Shown here piece after piece: positions 41,688-49,136 of a stretch of 64,000 nt of DNA. Source of the stretch: Dehalococcoidia bacterium (GTDB lineage: Bacteria > Chloroflexota > Dehalococcoidia > Tepidiformales > Tepidiformaceae); assembly GCA_003104995.1 (NCBI GenBank), contig PQAO01000015.1, positions 62,001-126,000 of the forward strand, given 5' to 3'. Below the pieces are notes generated by a model, which made no database searches, was not told the origin of the DNA, and was given only the letters and a program-made list of their open reading frames with translations. The number at the start of each line of letters is the position of its first letter. Positions within the stretch are counted from its first letter, which is position 1. The translations under genes were made by a program, and so were the position numbers.

Positions 41688-42926
41688 ATGAACGAGGCCA
41701 GCGACCGGCCGCCACGTGTCGTGCTCGCCATCGGCAACCCCGAGCGCGAGCGGCAACTGCTGACCGTGCTGCGCGAGGGCGGGTGCACGATCGCCGGGCG
41801 CTGCCTCGACGGCCCCTCGCTCGTACAACAGGCAATCGTCGGGAACGCCGATGTCGTGCTCGCGTCGGCAGGTCTGCACCGGCTGACAGGTGAGTCGCTC
41901 ATAGCCGTGCGGGGGGCCGGCGTGCCCATGGTCCTGCTCGCCGCGGCGGCAGAGGCGGACGCCTACGAGGGGCTAGCGTACGTGCTTCCCGCAGCCAGCG
42001 ACGGGCCGGTGATTGTCGCCGCCCTCCACGAGGCTATCCGGCGTGGCGCGGTGGCCAACCAGGCAACCGGAGACAACCGCTCAACGCCCGAACGTGGCGC
42101 CCCCGGCTACCAGGGAAGCTGCGAAGTCATCGCCCTGGTCAGCGGGAAAGGAGCGCCCGGGACCACCACGGTTGCCGTCGGTCTCGCCGCTTCGCTGGGA
42201 ACCAGCGAGAGAAGCGTTCTGCTGATAGACGGCGACCTGCGCGGCGGCTCCATCGGCCCGTCCCTCGACCTCGATCCACGCCGTGGTCTATCGGGACTCA
42301 GCGTTGGGCAGAGCGATCGACCGGAGCATGTGCTCGACGAGCTCCAGGATGGACCGGGCTTCTCCATCCTCACAGGTATCGAGCGACCTGAAGCACGGGA
42401 GCGCCTGGCGCCGGAACGCATTGCCGCGACAGTCTCAGCGCTGCAGGAGCGTTTCGACGTCATCCTCATCGACGGCGGCGAGACTCTCAGCGGGGTGACG
42501 TCGGCAGTGGGCGCGGCCTTCCTCAGGTCGGCCGAGCGGGTCCTGTTGCTAACGACCGCAGACCTGCTTGGGCTGTGGAGTGCCCGTGGCTCGTTGCGGT
42601 TCGTCACCGACTCGTTGGGCGTCCCACCCGAGGCGGTGTCCGCGGTCGTGAACCGTCGCACTGGACGCGACCAATACGGCGAACACGAGGTGGAGCGCGC
42701 GCTAGGGATCCGCGTCGTTGCCGCGATCCCGGAGGACCCGCGGGCGGCGCGCAGAGCGCGGGCGGACCAGACGCCGATTACCGCAGCCGGAGGCAAGGCC
42801 GCGCGGGCGATCGCTGAGCTGGCCTCGCGGCTGACCGGAGCCGGTGACATCGAAGAGCCAGCCACGGCTGAGGAAGCGTCCACGTGGCGCCGCTGGCGCC
42901 GGCAGCCGGCCGAGGGGAGGCGCTGA
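41688..42926 (+). CDS. cpaE: CpaE/TadZ-like MinD-family ATPase
   Basis: A 412-residue protein with a receiver-like N-terminal domain (residues 5-120), then a MinD/ParA ATPase with the deviant Walker A SGKGAPGTTT near residue 151 and LLIDGDLRGGS after it. The signature Lys is present, but the second Walker Lys is Thr, as is common in CpaE/TadZ. These proteins place the Tad machine at a cell pole. AGGAG lies eight bases before ATG 41,688. Confidence 0.85.
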   Translation: MNEASDRPPRVVLAIGNPERERQLLTVLREGGCTIAGRCLDGPSLVQQAIVGNADVVLASAGLHRLTGESLIAVRGAGVPMVLLAAAAEADAYEGLAYVLPAASDGPVIVAALHEAIRRGAVANQATGDNRSTPERGAPGYQGSCEVIALVSGKGAPGTTTVAVGLAASLGTSERSVLLIDGDLRGGSIGPSLDLDPRRGLSGLSVGQSDRPEHVLDELQDGPGFSILTGIERPEARERLAPERIAATVSALQERFDVILIDGGETLSGVTSAVGAAFLRSAERVLLLTTADLLGLWSARGSLRFVTDSLGVPPEAVSAVVNRRTGRDQYGEHEVERALGIRVVAAIPEDPRAARRARADQTPITAAGGKAARAIAELASRLTGAGDIEEPATAEEASTWRRWRRQPAEGRR

Positions 42927-42927
42927 C

Positions 42928-44238
42928 ATGGCCAACCCGTCCGCGTCCCGGCTGGAGCAGGCGCTGCGCGACGAGGTCCGGGAGGAGTTGCGCCGTGTCG
43001 TCCAGCTCGACGCCCTGGCCGACGATGGCGACGAGGTGCGGCAGACGGTGCGTCGGCTCGTCGATGCCGCCAATCACCGCGCTGCTTCGGTCGGAGAACT
43101 CCCGCTGCCCGACCCGGAGGGCCTCGCCAACCGGCTGGTCGATGAGATCCTCGGGCTCGGCCCGCTCCAGCCGCTGCTCGACGACGCGGGAATCGAAGAG
43201 ATCATCGTCAACGGCCCGCATCGGACGTTCGTCATTGAGCACGGCCGGAAGCGCCTGACCGATGTCGTCTTCGACGACGACGCCGACCTCCTCCGCGTCG
43301 TCCGCCGGGCGGTCGGGCGGCTGGGGCGACGGCTCGACGAGACCAGCCCGCTGGTGGATGCGCGTCTGCCGGACGGCTCCCGCCTCAACGCGATCATCCC
43401 GCCGCTGACCACGCGCTACACGCACGTGACGGTGCGGAAGTTCCTGCTCCGGGCGCGGACCCTCGCCGACCTCGTCGCGCTCAACACGCTCACGCGAGAG
43501 GCGGCTGCCTTCCTTGAGGCGGCAGTCCAGGCGGGTCTCAACATCCTCATCTCAGGCGGGACCGGCAGCGGCAAGACGACCTGCCTCAACGCCCTCGGTG
43601 CTTCCATCGCCGGGACCGAAGAGCGGGTCGTCACCATCGAGGAGACGGGCGAGCTCCACCTGGAAGGGACGCTCCCCGACTGCGTGGCGCTGCAGGCCCG
43701 CCTGCCCAACGTCGAAGGGGTCGGCGCCTTCCCCATCCGCAGCCTCGTGAAGAACGCCCTGCGCATGCGGCCGACCCGGATCATCGTCGGTGAGGTCCGG
43801 GGAGCCGAAGCGCTCGACATGCTCGCCGCCATGAACAGCGGGCATGAAGGCTCGATGTGCACCATCCACGCCAACGGCCCACGGCAGGCGCTCTCGAAGC
43901 TGCGGATGTACGCGATGATGGCCGAGGAGGCTCTGCCCGCCGAAGCAGTGACCGAGATGATCGCGGAAGCGATCGACCTCGTCGTTCACCTCCGCCTGGA
44001 CCCGGCCGGCGCGCGACGGGTCGTCACCAACGTCTACGAAGTAACTGGCCTCGAGGGCGACACGGTCGCGGGGAGCGACCTCTTCGGCCTCAGCGAAGGC
44101 GCCCTGCGCTGGAGCGGGATTCGCCCGCGCTTCGCTGCACGGCTACACGGCGGAGCGTTCCCGTGGGACCGGCTGGATGGCGCTCCTTCGTCAGCTCGCG
44201 CAGGTCGCGACGGCAACGGGCGGGGGTCGAGGCGATGA
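42928..44238 (+). CDS. tadA: TadA/CpaF secretion ATPase
   Basis: A 436-residue type II/IV secretion ATPase. IIVNGPHRTFVIEHGRK and RLPDGSRLNAIIPPL precede Walker A SGGTGSGKTT near residue 209. TIEETGELHL is the Asp-box region, RIIVGEVRGAEALDML Walker B, and EGSMCTIHAN the His box. The hexamer powers pilus extension. It begins one base after cpaE and ends in an ATGA overlap with a small frame. Confidence 0.95.
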   Translation: MANPSASRLEQALRDEVREELRRVVQLDALADDGDEVRQTVRRLVDAANHRAASVGELPLPDPEGLANRLVDEILGLGPLQPLLDDAGIEEIIVNGPHRTFVIEHGRKRLTDVVFDDDADLLRVVRRAVGRLGRRLDETSPLVDARLPDGSRLNAIIPPLTTRYTHVTVRKFLLRARTLADLVALNTLTREAAAFLEAAVQAGLNILISGGTGSGKTTCLNALGASIAGTEERVVTIEETGELHLEGTLPDCVALQARLPNVEGVGAFPIRSLVKNALRMRPTRIIVGEVRGAEALDMLAAMNSGHEGSMCTIHANGPRQALSKLRMYAMMAEEALPAEAVTEMIAEAIDLVVHLRLDPAGARRVVTNVYEVTGLEGDTVAGSDLFGLSEGALRWSGIRPRFAARLHGGAFPWDRLDGAPSSARAGRDGNGRGSRR

Positions 44239-44408
44239 GCACCGCCTTTGCAGCCCGATTGGAACGGATCGCGGTGCCCGGCCGCCGGCGGTTGGAACGA
44301 ATTTGGAGCGGACAGGCCTCAATTGGAACGGGCGGGCCCGGAACTTGGAACGGAATTGGAACTGCGGCAGGCAGGATCGGACGCTCGGGAGGTGGCCGAT
44401 GCCGCTGA
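44235..44408 (+). CDS. 57-residue repeat-bearing small frame between tadA and tadB
   Basis: ATG at 44,235 overlaps the tadA stop (ATGA) and the frame closes at 44,408 inside the tadB start, so it is coupled on both sides. The product is basic and Gly-rich (MSTAFAARLERIAVPGRRRL; SGQASIGTGGPGTWNG) and has no known family. Its DNA is built from TTGGAACG repeats, so it may simply be a regulatory insertion read as protein. Confidence 0.4.
   Translation: MSTAFAARLERIAVPGRRRLERIWSGQASIGTGGPGTWNGIGTAAGRIGRSGGGRCR
44259..44363 (+). repeat. six TTGGAACG direct repeats with 11-bp phasing
   Basis: Copies start at 44,259, 44,292, 44,303 (TTGGAGCG), 44,323, 44,345 and 44,356 (TTGGAACT). The steps are 33, 11, 20, 22 and 11 bases, that is close to whole helical turns. 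They lie between tadA and tadB and share 17 identical bases with the cluster at 35.84 kb in the opposite orientation. Confidence 0.75.
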
Positions 44409-45256
44409 TCCTGTCCCTCACCTTCGCCGTGGGACTGCTCCTGGTCTTCCTCTCCGCGACCACGCGCTGGGCGCCGGTGCGCGAAGAGCAGCCGCGGCGC
44501 TCGGCGCTCCGGGCTTTCCTCGACCGAAACGGCGCGGGGCAGACCGGAGTGCGCGACTTCGTCCTTATGAGTGCAGCAGGCGGCACGCTGTTCGCCCTGG
44601 TCACGCAGTTCGCCCTCGGCTGGCCGATGGTCAGCGTGGCAGCCTTTCTCATTGGACTCACGCTGCCCGCCTGGTACCTGACCAACCGCCATCAGCGCGA
44701 GCGGACGGCGATGCAGTCGGCCCTGGCGGACGCCGTCGATTCGCTCCGTTCGGCCGTGCGCTCGGGGATGAGCGTGGAGGAGGCGCTGGCATCGCTCGCG
44801 AGGAATGGACCGGAGGTGCTCCGCCCGCCACTGGCCGGCCTCGCCCGTGACCTGCGCGTCAGCGGCTTTGAGGAAGCGATTCGTCGCACGCGTGAGCGGA
44901 TCGCCGATCCCGTCTTCGACATGGTGGCCGCCGCCTTGCTGATGTCGCACCGCGTCGGTGGCCGCAACCTCAGCACCGTCCTCGAAGCACTCAGCCGCTC
45001 GGTCCGACAGACCCTCCAGGTGGAGCAGGAGCTCCGCGCACACCAGGCCAAGAACGTCCTCTCGGCGCGTATCATCGCCGCGCTGCCCCTGGTCCTCATC
45101 CTGCTCATTCGCGGGCTCAACCCCGGCTACCTCGACGTGTTCTCGTCGGCGACGGGGCAGGCAATACTCGCGCTCTGCCTGCTGAGCGTTGCCATCGGCT
45201 ACGCCGGGATGCTCCGGGCGACGCGCCTGCCGGGTGAAGAGCGGGTGCTGCAATGA
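44399..45256 (+). CDS. tadB: TadB-like pilus platform protein
   Basis: A 285-residue inner-membrane protein of the T2SSF family. An N-terminal span (LILSLTFAVGLLLVFLSA) is followed by two spans near residues 55-95, the cytoplasmic F domain (LADAVDSLRSAVRSGMSVEEAL; RVGGRNLSTVLEALS) and a C-terminal pair of spans. GGGAGGTGG precedes ATG 44,399. It overlaps tadC by four bases. Confidence 0.9.
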   Translation: MPLILSLTFAVGLLLVFLSATTRWAPVREEQPRRSALRAFLDRNGAGQTGVRDFVLMSAAGGTLFALVTQFALGWPMVSVAAFLIGLTLPAWYLTNRHQRERTAMQSALADAVDSLRSAVRSGMSVEEALASLARNGPEVLRPPLAGLARDLRVSGFEEAIRRTRERIADPVFDMVAAALLMSHRVGGRNLSTVLEALSRSVRQTLQVEQELRAHQAKNVLSARIIAALPLVLILLIRGLNPGYLDVFSSATGQAILALCLLSVAIGYAGMLRATRLPGEERVLQ

Positions 45257-46197
45257 CGGCGGGGCTGGTAGTCGGCGGGCTGTTCGGGCTTGGGCTCTGG
45301 CTCGTGATCACAAGCCTGCCGTGGGCTCAGCGCAGGCCGGACCTGGCATTCGAGCTGCGGCGCCTCTCAGCCCAGGGACGGATGGAGCTGGAAGCCGAGC
45401 GTCAGCGGGCCGGTCCGTCGATGTTCGTGTCACCGGTGCTGGAACGGACACTCCGCCCGGCACTCGACGACGCGGGCAGGCTGGTTGGCCGGCTGCTGAC
45501 GCGCCTGGGCGTCCGGACGGCCGACCTCGAGCAGCGCCTGGCTGTCGGCTGGCCGGGAATGACGCCCAGCCAGTTCTTCGGGCAGAAGCTGGCCGTCGGC
45601 CTTCTCTTCTTCGCCAGCTTCCCGGCCCTCAATCTCGCGGGGCTCCAGCCCTTCGGGCCCTGGCCGATCTGGACCTGGCTCGCCGGTGGGTTTGTCGGCT
45701 TCATCCAGCCAGACTGGCTGCTGGAGCGGCGGGTGTCGCAGCGGCGGCAACAGATACTGATGGAGCTCCCGACCGTCCTCGACCTGCTCGCCATGGCGGC
45801 CAGCGCCGGGCTCTCGCCCGAGCAAGCACTCCTCGACGTGAGCCGGCAAGTGAAGGGTGTCCTCGGCGACGGTCTCCGCAACGTCGCGCGCGAGGCTGGT
45901 CTCGGCACGATGACCCACCCACAGGGATTGCGGGCGCTGGCCACCCGCGAGGGCGTCCAGGAGATCGTCTCGATGGCGGACGCATGGCAGTCGGCGCTCG
46001 AGCAGGGACTGCCGCTGGGCCAGGTGATGCTCACGCTCGCCGACACGGTCCGCGAGCGGAAGCGCACAACCCTCATCGCCGAAGGGGAGAAGAGCAGCGT
46101 CCGCATGCTCTTTCCCGTCACCCTCTTCATCTTCCCGGTCTTCCTCGTCGTCCTTCTCTACCCGGCTGGTGTGCAGCTGCTTGGGCTGAGCGACTGA
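45253..46197 (+). CDS. tadC: TadC-like pilus platform protein
   Basis: A 314-residue T2SSF-family membrane protein, partner of TadB. Spans lie at residues 1-22, 112-150 and near the C-terminus (MLFPVTLFIFPVFLVVLLYP). The F domain has MELPTVLDLLAMAASAGLSPEQALLDVS, the standard TadC block. The start overlaps the tadB stop (ATGA). Confidence 0.92.
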   Translation: MTAGLVVGGLFGLGLWLVITSLPWAQRRPDLAFELRRLSAQGRMELEAERQRAGPSMFVSPVLERTLRPALDDAGRLVGRLLTRLGVRTADLEQRLAVGWPGMTPSQFFGQKLAVGLLFFASFPALNLAGLQPFGPWPIWTWLAGGFVGFIQPDWLLERRVSQRRQQILMELPTVLDLLAMAASAGLSPEQALLDVSRQVKGVLGDGLRNVAREAGLGTMTHPQGLRALATREGVQEIVSMADAWQSALEQGLPLGQVMLTLADTVRERKRTTLIAEGEKSSVRMLFPVTLFIFPVFLVVLLYPAGVQLLGLSD

Positions 46198-46223
46198 GGT
46201 TGGCCTCAAGAAAGGAGAACCCA

Positions 46224-46400
46224 ATGAACCTGCACCGATTCCGTTCCGCGCTGACAGGCGGAGAGTCCGGCCAGTCGATGGTCGAGTACGCGCTCGTCAC
46301 TGCCCTGATCGCGGTCGTGGCGCTCGTCGCTGTCCAGACACTCGGCGAGGGCATCGTCTCTGTCTTTGAGGCCATCACGGATGAGATCGGCGTTATCTAG
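46224..46400 (+). CDS. flp: Flp-type major pilin
   Basis: A 58-residue prepilin: MNLHRFRSALTGGESGQSMVEYALVTALIAVVALVAVQTL. A basic leader ends in Gly-Glu-Ser-Gly, and the QSMVEYAL start of the hydrophobic helix is the Flp signature. Cleavage before the mature helix by a TadV/CpaA peptidase is expected, but no such gene was found here. AAAGGAG precedes the ATG. Confidence 0.93.
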   Translation: MNLHRFRSALTGGESGQSMVEYALVTALIAVVALVAVQTLGEGIVSVFEAITDEIGVI

Positions 46401-46812
46401 GCCGTGGCGCCTGTCCTGGGTCCGCCCGGCTAGTGGCGAGGCAGGCGAGAGCATGGTCGAGTTCGCGCTCGTGCTCCCGCTGCTTCTTATGGTCCTGATC
46501 GGCGTCGTGCAGTTCGGGCTGGTGTACCACGCCCAGAACGTTGCCACGACGGCGGCACAGGAAGGCGCCCGGCTTGGTGCGGCCGAGGACGGCGACCCGA
46601 CGATCGCCGAGGGGCGCACGCTGGATGTGCTGCGGTCGGGCCTTGGAAGCGTTGGCGATGGGTTTGATGTGAGCGCGTCCGAATCGGAAGAGTGGGTCAC
46701 CGTGAACGCCAGCGGCGGCTACTCGCTCATCATCCCCTGGCTGGGCAGCCAGACCATCTCCATCGACGCGGCGGCGGAAATGCGGAAGGAGGGCTTCCGC
46801 AGTGGTCCGTAG
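46381..46812 (+). CDS. tadE: TadE-like pseudopilin
   Basis: A 143-residue protein. GEAGESMVEFALVLPLLLMVLIGVVQFG is the TadE N-terminal helix with the typical E at the +5-like position. It overlaps the Flp gene by 20 bases. ATG 46,381 is chosen; TTG 46,366 upstream is possible. Confidence 0.88.
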   Translation: MRSALSRPWRLSWVRPASGEAGESMVEFALVLPLLLMVLIGVVQFGLVYHAQNVATTAAQEGARLGAAEDGDPTIAEGRTLDVLRSGLGSVGDGFDVSASESEEWVTVNASGGYSLIIPWLGSQTISIDAAAEMRKEGFRSGP

Positions 46813-47251
46813 GCTTCGCACGATCACGCTGAAGGCGCACGCGGAGTCCGGGCAGGCGCTCGTCGAGGCGGCGCTCGCGATTCCGGTCCTGCTCGTGCTC
46901 GTCTTCGGGGTGGTCGCAGCGGGTCGCATCACCGAGGCCAAGATTGCGGTGCAGGCAGCAGCGCGAGAGTCCAGCAGAGCGCTCGCCGTGGCGCCGTCAG
47001 AAGAGCAGGGCATCGCCGATGCGCTGACCGCCGGCGAGAACGTCGCCGGCGGCTACGGGCTCGATGGCAGCCGTCTCTCGATCGACCTCGACTCGGGCGG
47101 CTTCAGCCGGGGCGGCACCGTGACCTCCGAAGTGCGCTACACGGTCTCGCTCTCCGACTTGCCGCTCCTGAGCTTCGTCGAAGTGGTCGTGGGCGCCAGC
47201 CACTCGGAGCGCATCGACATCTACCGGAGCCGGGAGGTAGCAGCGCGATGA
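46802..47251 (+). CDS. second TadE-like pseudopilin
   Basis: A 149-residue protein with HAESGQALVEAALAIPVLLVLVFGVVAAG, a TadE-like N-terminal helix, and a beta-rich C-terminal part. It begins at GTG 46,802 inside tadE and overlaps the next gene by four bases, so the pseudopilins are coupled. Confidence 0.85.
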   Translation: MVRRLRTITLKAHAESGQALVEAALAIPVLLVLVFGVVAAGRITEAKIAVQAAARESSRALAVAPSEEQGIADALTAGENVAGGYGLDGSRLSIDLDSGGFSRGGTVTSEVRYTVSLSDLPLLSFVEVVVGASHSERIDIYRSREVAAR

Positions 47252-47679
47252 ACGTCGTCCGCCGGCTCCATGGTGACGAAGGCCAGGTGCTCGTGATGGT
47301 CGCGTTGATGATGGTCGGCGTCGTCAGCGTCGTCGGGCTCGTCTCGGATGGCGGGTTGGTCTTCGCCCAGCGGCGCGACCTCCAGAACGTGGCCGACGCC
47401 GCCGCCGCAGCGGGGGCGATGCAGATAGACGAGGCAGTCTACCGCTCGCGCGGTGAAGTGGTCCTCGACGAACAACTGGCACGCGATGCCGCGGCCCTCT
47501 ACCTGGATGCCGAAGGCGATCTCGACTACGTGGTGTCAGTGCTGCCCGACCGGGTGGAGGTCTCGGTTTCGAGGCAGGCGACGACCGGCTTCCTGCGTGT
47601 CATCGGCATCGATGGCGTCGAAGTGAGCGCCGCTGCATCGGCGGAGCCGCGCTATGGCGTCGAGAGCGCGGGGCCGTAG
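47248..47679 (+). CDS. tadG: TadG-like protein (Tad domain)
   Basis: A 143-residue protein. DEGQVLVMVALMMVGVVSVVGLVSDGGLVFAQRRDLQNVADAAAAAGA is the Tad-domain N-terminal block. It lacks the large von Willebrand domain of full-length TadG. It is the third pseudopilin-type gene in the operon. Confidence 0.87.
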   Translation: MNVVRRLHGDEGQVLVMVALMMVGVVSVVGLVSDGGLVFAQRRDLQNVADAAAAAGAMQIDEAVYRSRGEVVLDEQLARDAAALYLDAEGDLDYVVSVLPDRVEVSVSRQATTGFLRVIGIDGVEVSAAASAEPRYGVESAGP

Positions 47680-47691
47680 GAGGCACGCCGG

Positions 47692-48228
47692 ATGAATTGG
47701 GGAAGGGTCACAAAGGCGTTCACAGCAAGCCTGCTGCTAGCAGTGATCGCTGGCGCGTGCGGCGGTGACGACACGGATCCGACGCCGACGGCAACAGCCA
47801 CCTCGAATCCCAGCCAGACGCCGACGGCGCCGCAACCAACTGCTACGCCCGATGCCGAGGCCGAGGTGATCGCCGCCTATCTCCGCTACTGGGATCTGTA
47901 CGCCGAAGCCGTTCTCCATCTCGACGCGACGCTGGTCGCAGATGTTGCGTCCGACGAGGAACTGCAGCGCGTTCGGGACGACGTGGAGATGCTCCGATCA
48001 CAGGGGGTAGCGGCGCGGGTGGTGCTGGAGCACAACCCCGTCGTGATCGAAGCGTCGGCAACGTCGGCGACCGTTCTCGACGAGATCACGAACAACAGTT
48101 TCTACGTAGATCCGGAGACGCTCGAACCCCAAGAGGGCGAGGGAAGCGGTGAAACGCTGACGGACACGTTCTTTCTCGAAAAGGTGGATGGACAATGGAT
48201 AGTGGTACGAAGCGTCCGTCAGGAGTGA
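47692..48228 (+). CDS. secreted lipoprotein of the pilus operon
   Basis: A 178-residue lipoprotein. The signal ends LLLAVIAGACGGDD, with the lipobox Cys at residue 23, then a Thr/Pro-rich linker (PTPTATATSNPSQTPTAP) and a folded C-terminal domain. It is similar in layout to small NTF2-like lipoproteins of Gram-positive-type envelopes. GGAGG precedes ATG 47,692. Confidence 0.8.
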   Translation: MNWGRVTKAFTASLLLAVIAGACGGDDTDPTPTATATSNPSQTPTAPQPTATPDAEAEVIAAYLRYWDLYAEAVLHLDATLVADVASDEELQRVRDDVEMLRSQGVAARVVLEHNPVVIEASATSATVLDEITNNSFYVDPETLEPQEGEGSGETLTDTFFLEKVDGQWIVVRSVRQE

Positions 48229-49136
48229 GCCTCGCGGCAGGCTGGTTGCTCATAGCTCTGACGATCAGCGGGGTTTGGGTCTCCGCGCCGGGCACAGTGC
48301 GCGCACAGGAACCTCCAACACCCGGCGGTTCGTTCACCCCGAAGCCCAACGTCCCACGGGGTACGGCCACGGTGCAATCGGGCCCGAATGGCGTGACAGT
48401 GTTCATTCGTGTGACTCAAGAGTCGCCGGGGAGCACTCCAAGTTCAACCTCCAGTACGTCCGTCAGCACCCGCAACTTGCGGTCCTGCCGCATCAGCGTT
48501 CAGAACATCGGAATCGTGCTCTCGAACTCGCCCTGGTACCAGGCTGAACAGGCTGCACATCCCGACCACGTTTTCGCCAGCGTGAGCTGCGATGACGGCT
48601 TCTTTGCCTTCATCTGGATCCCCGTCGGCACGCCGGCAGGCGCCAACGTCCAGGTGGTCTTCGTCGACGACGACGGTGTCGACCCGGTCGCGATCGCCCT
48701 CGAACTCCTCAACCACCTCCCGATCCCGGACATCGCCATCGACGCCAACCCGGCGACCGGTCTTGTCGCACTGCCCTCCTGGTTCTGGCTAGACGGCTAC
48801 GACGGCTCGCCCATCAGCTCCTCGGACGCGCTGCCGGGCGTCGCCGTGGACGTCGAGATTGAGCCGCTGGTCTACCGCTGGTCTTTCGGCGATGGGACGA
48901 CCGAGGACACGACCTCGCTCGGGCAGCGCTTTCCCGCCGAGAGCGACATCCGGCATGTCTACGAACAGTCCTCCCTGGCGGCCGGCGGTGCCTATGTGGT
49001 CACAGTGGAGGTCACGTTCTTGGCACGGTACCGGGTCAACGGCGGGGCATGGGAAGCGCTCGAGCCGATCACGCGGTCGTTCAGCAACGACTACCCGGTC
49101 CAGCAGCTCCAGTCCGTCCTGGTAGGGCAGCCGTGA
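48195..49136 (+). CDS. secreted PKD-like protein of the pilus operon
   Basis: A 313-residue exported protein. The signal peptide spans residues 1-37 (LAAGWLLIALTISGVWV...VRA). The later part has WSFGDGTTEDTT and IRHVYEQSS, the FGDG and H-x-Y signature of PKD-type beta domains. It may decorate the cell surface or the pilus base. It overlaps the lipoprotein gene by 34 bases and the LysM gene by four. Confidence 0.75.
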   Translation: MDSGTKRPSGVSLAAGWLLIALTISGVWVSAPGTVRAQEPPTPGGSFTPKPNVPRGTATVQSGPNGVTVFIRVTQESPGSTPSSTSSTSVSTRNLRSCRISVQNIGIVLSNSPWYQAEQAAHPDHVFASVSCDDGFFAFIWIPVGTPAGANVQVVFVDDDGVDPVAIALELLNHLPIPDIAIDANPATGLVALPSWFWLDGYDGSPISSSDALPGVAVDVEIEPLVYRWSFGDGTTEDTTSLGQRFPAESDIRHVYEQSSLAAGGAYVVTVEVTFLARYRVNGGAWEALEPITRSFSNDYPVQQLQSVLVGQP

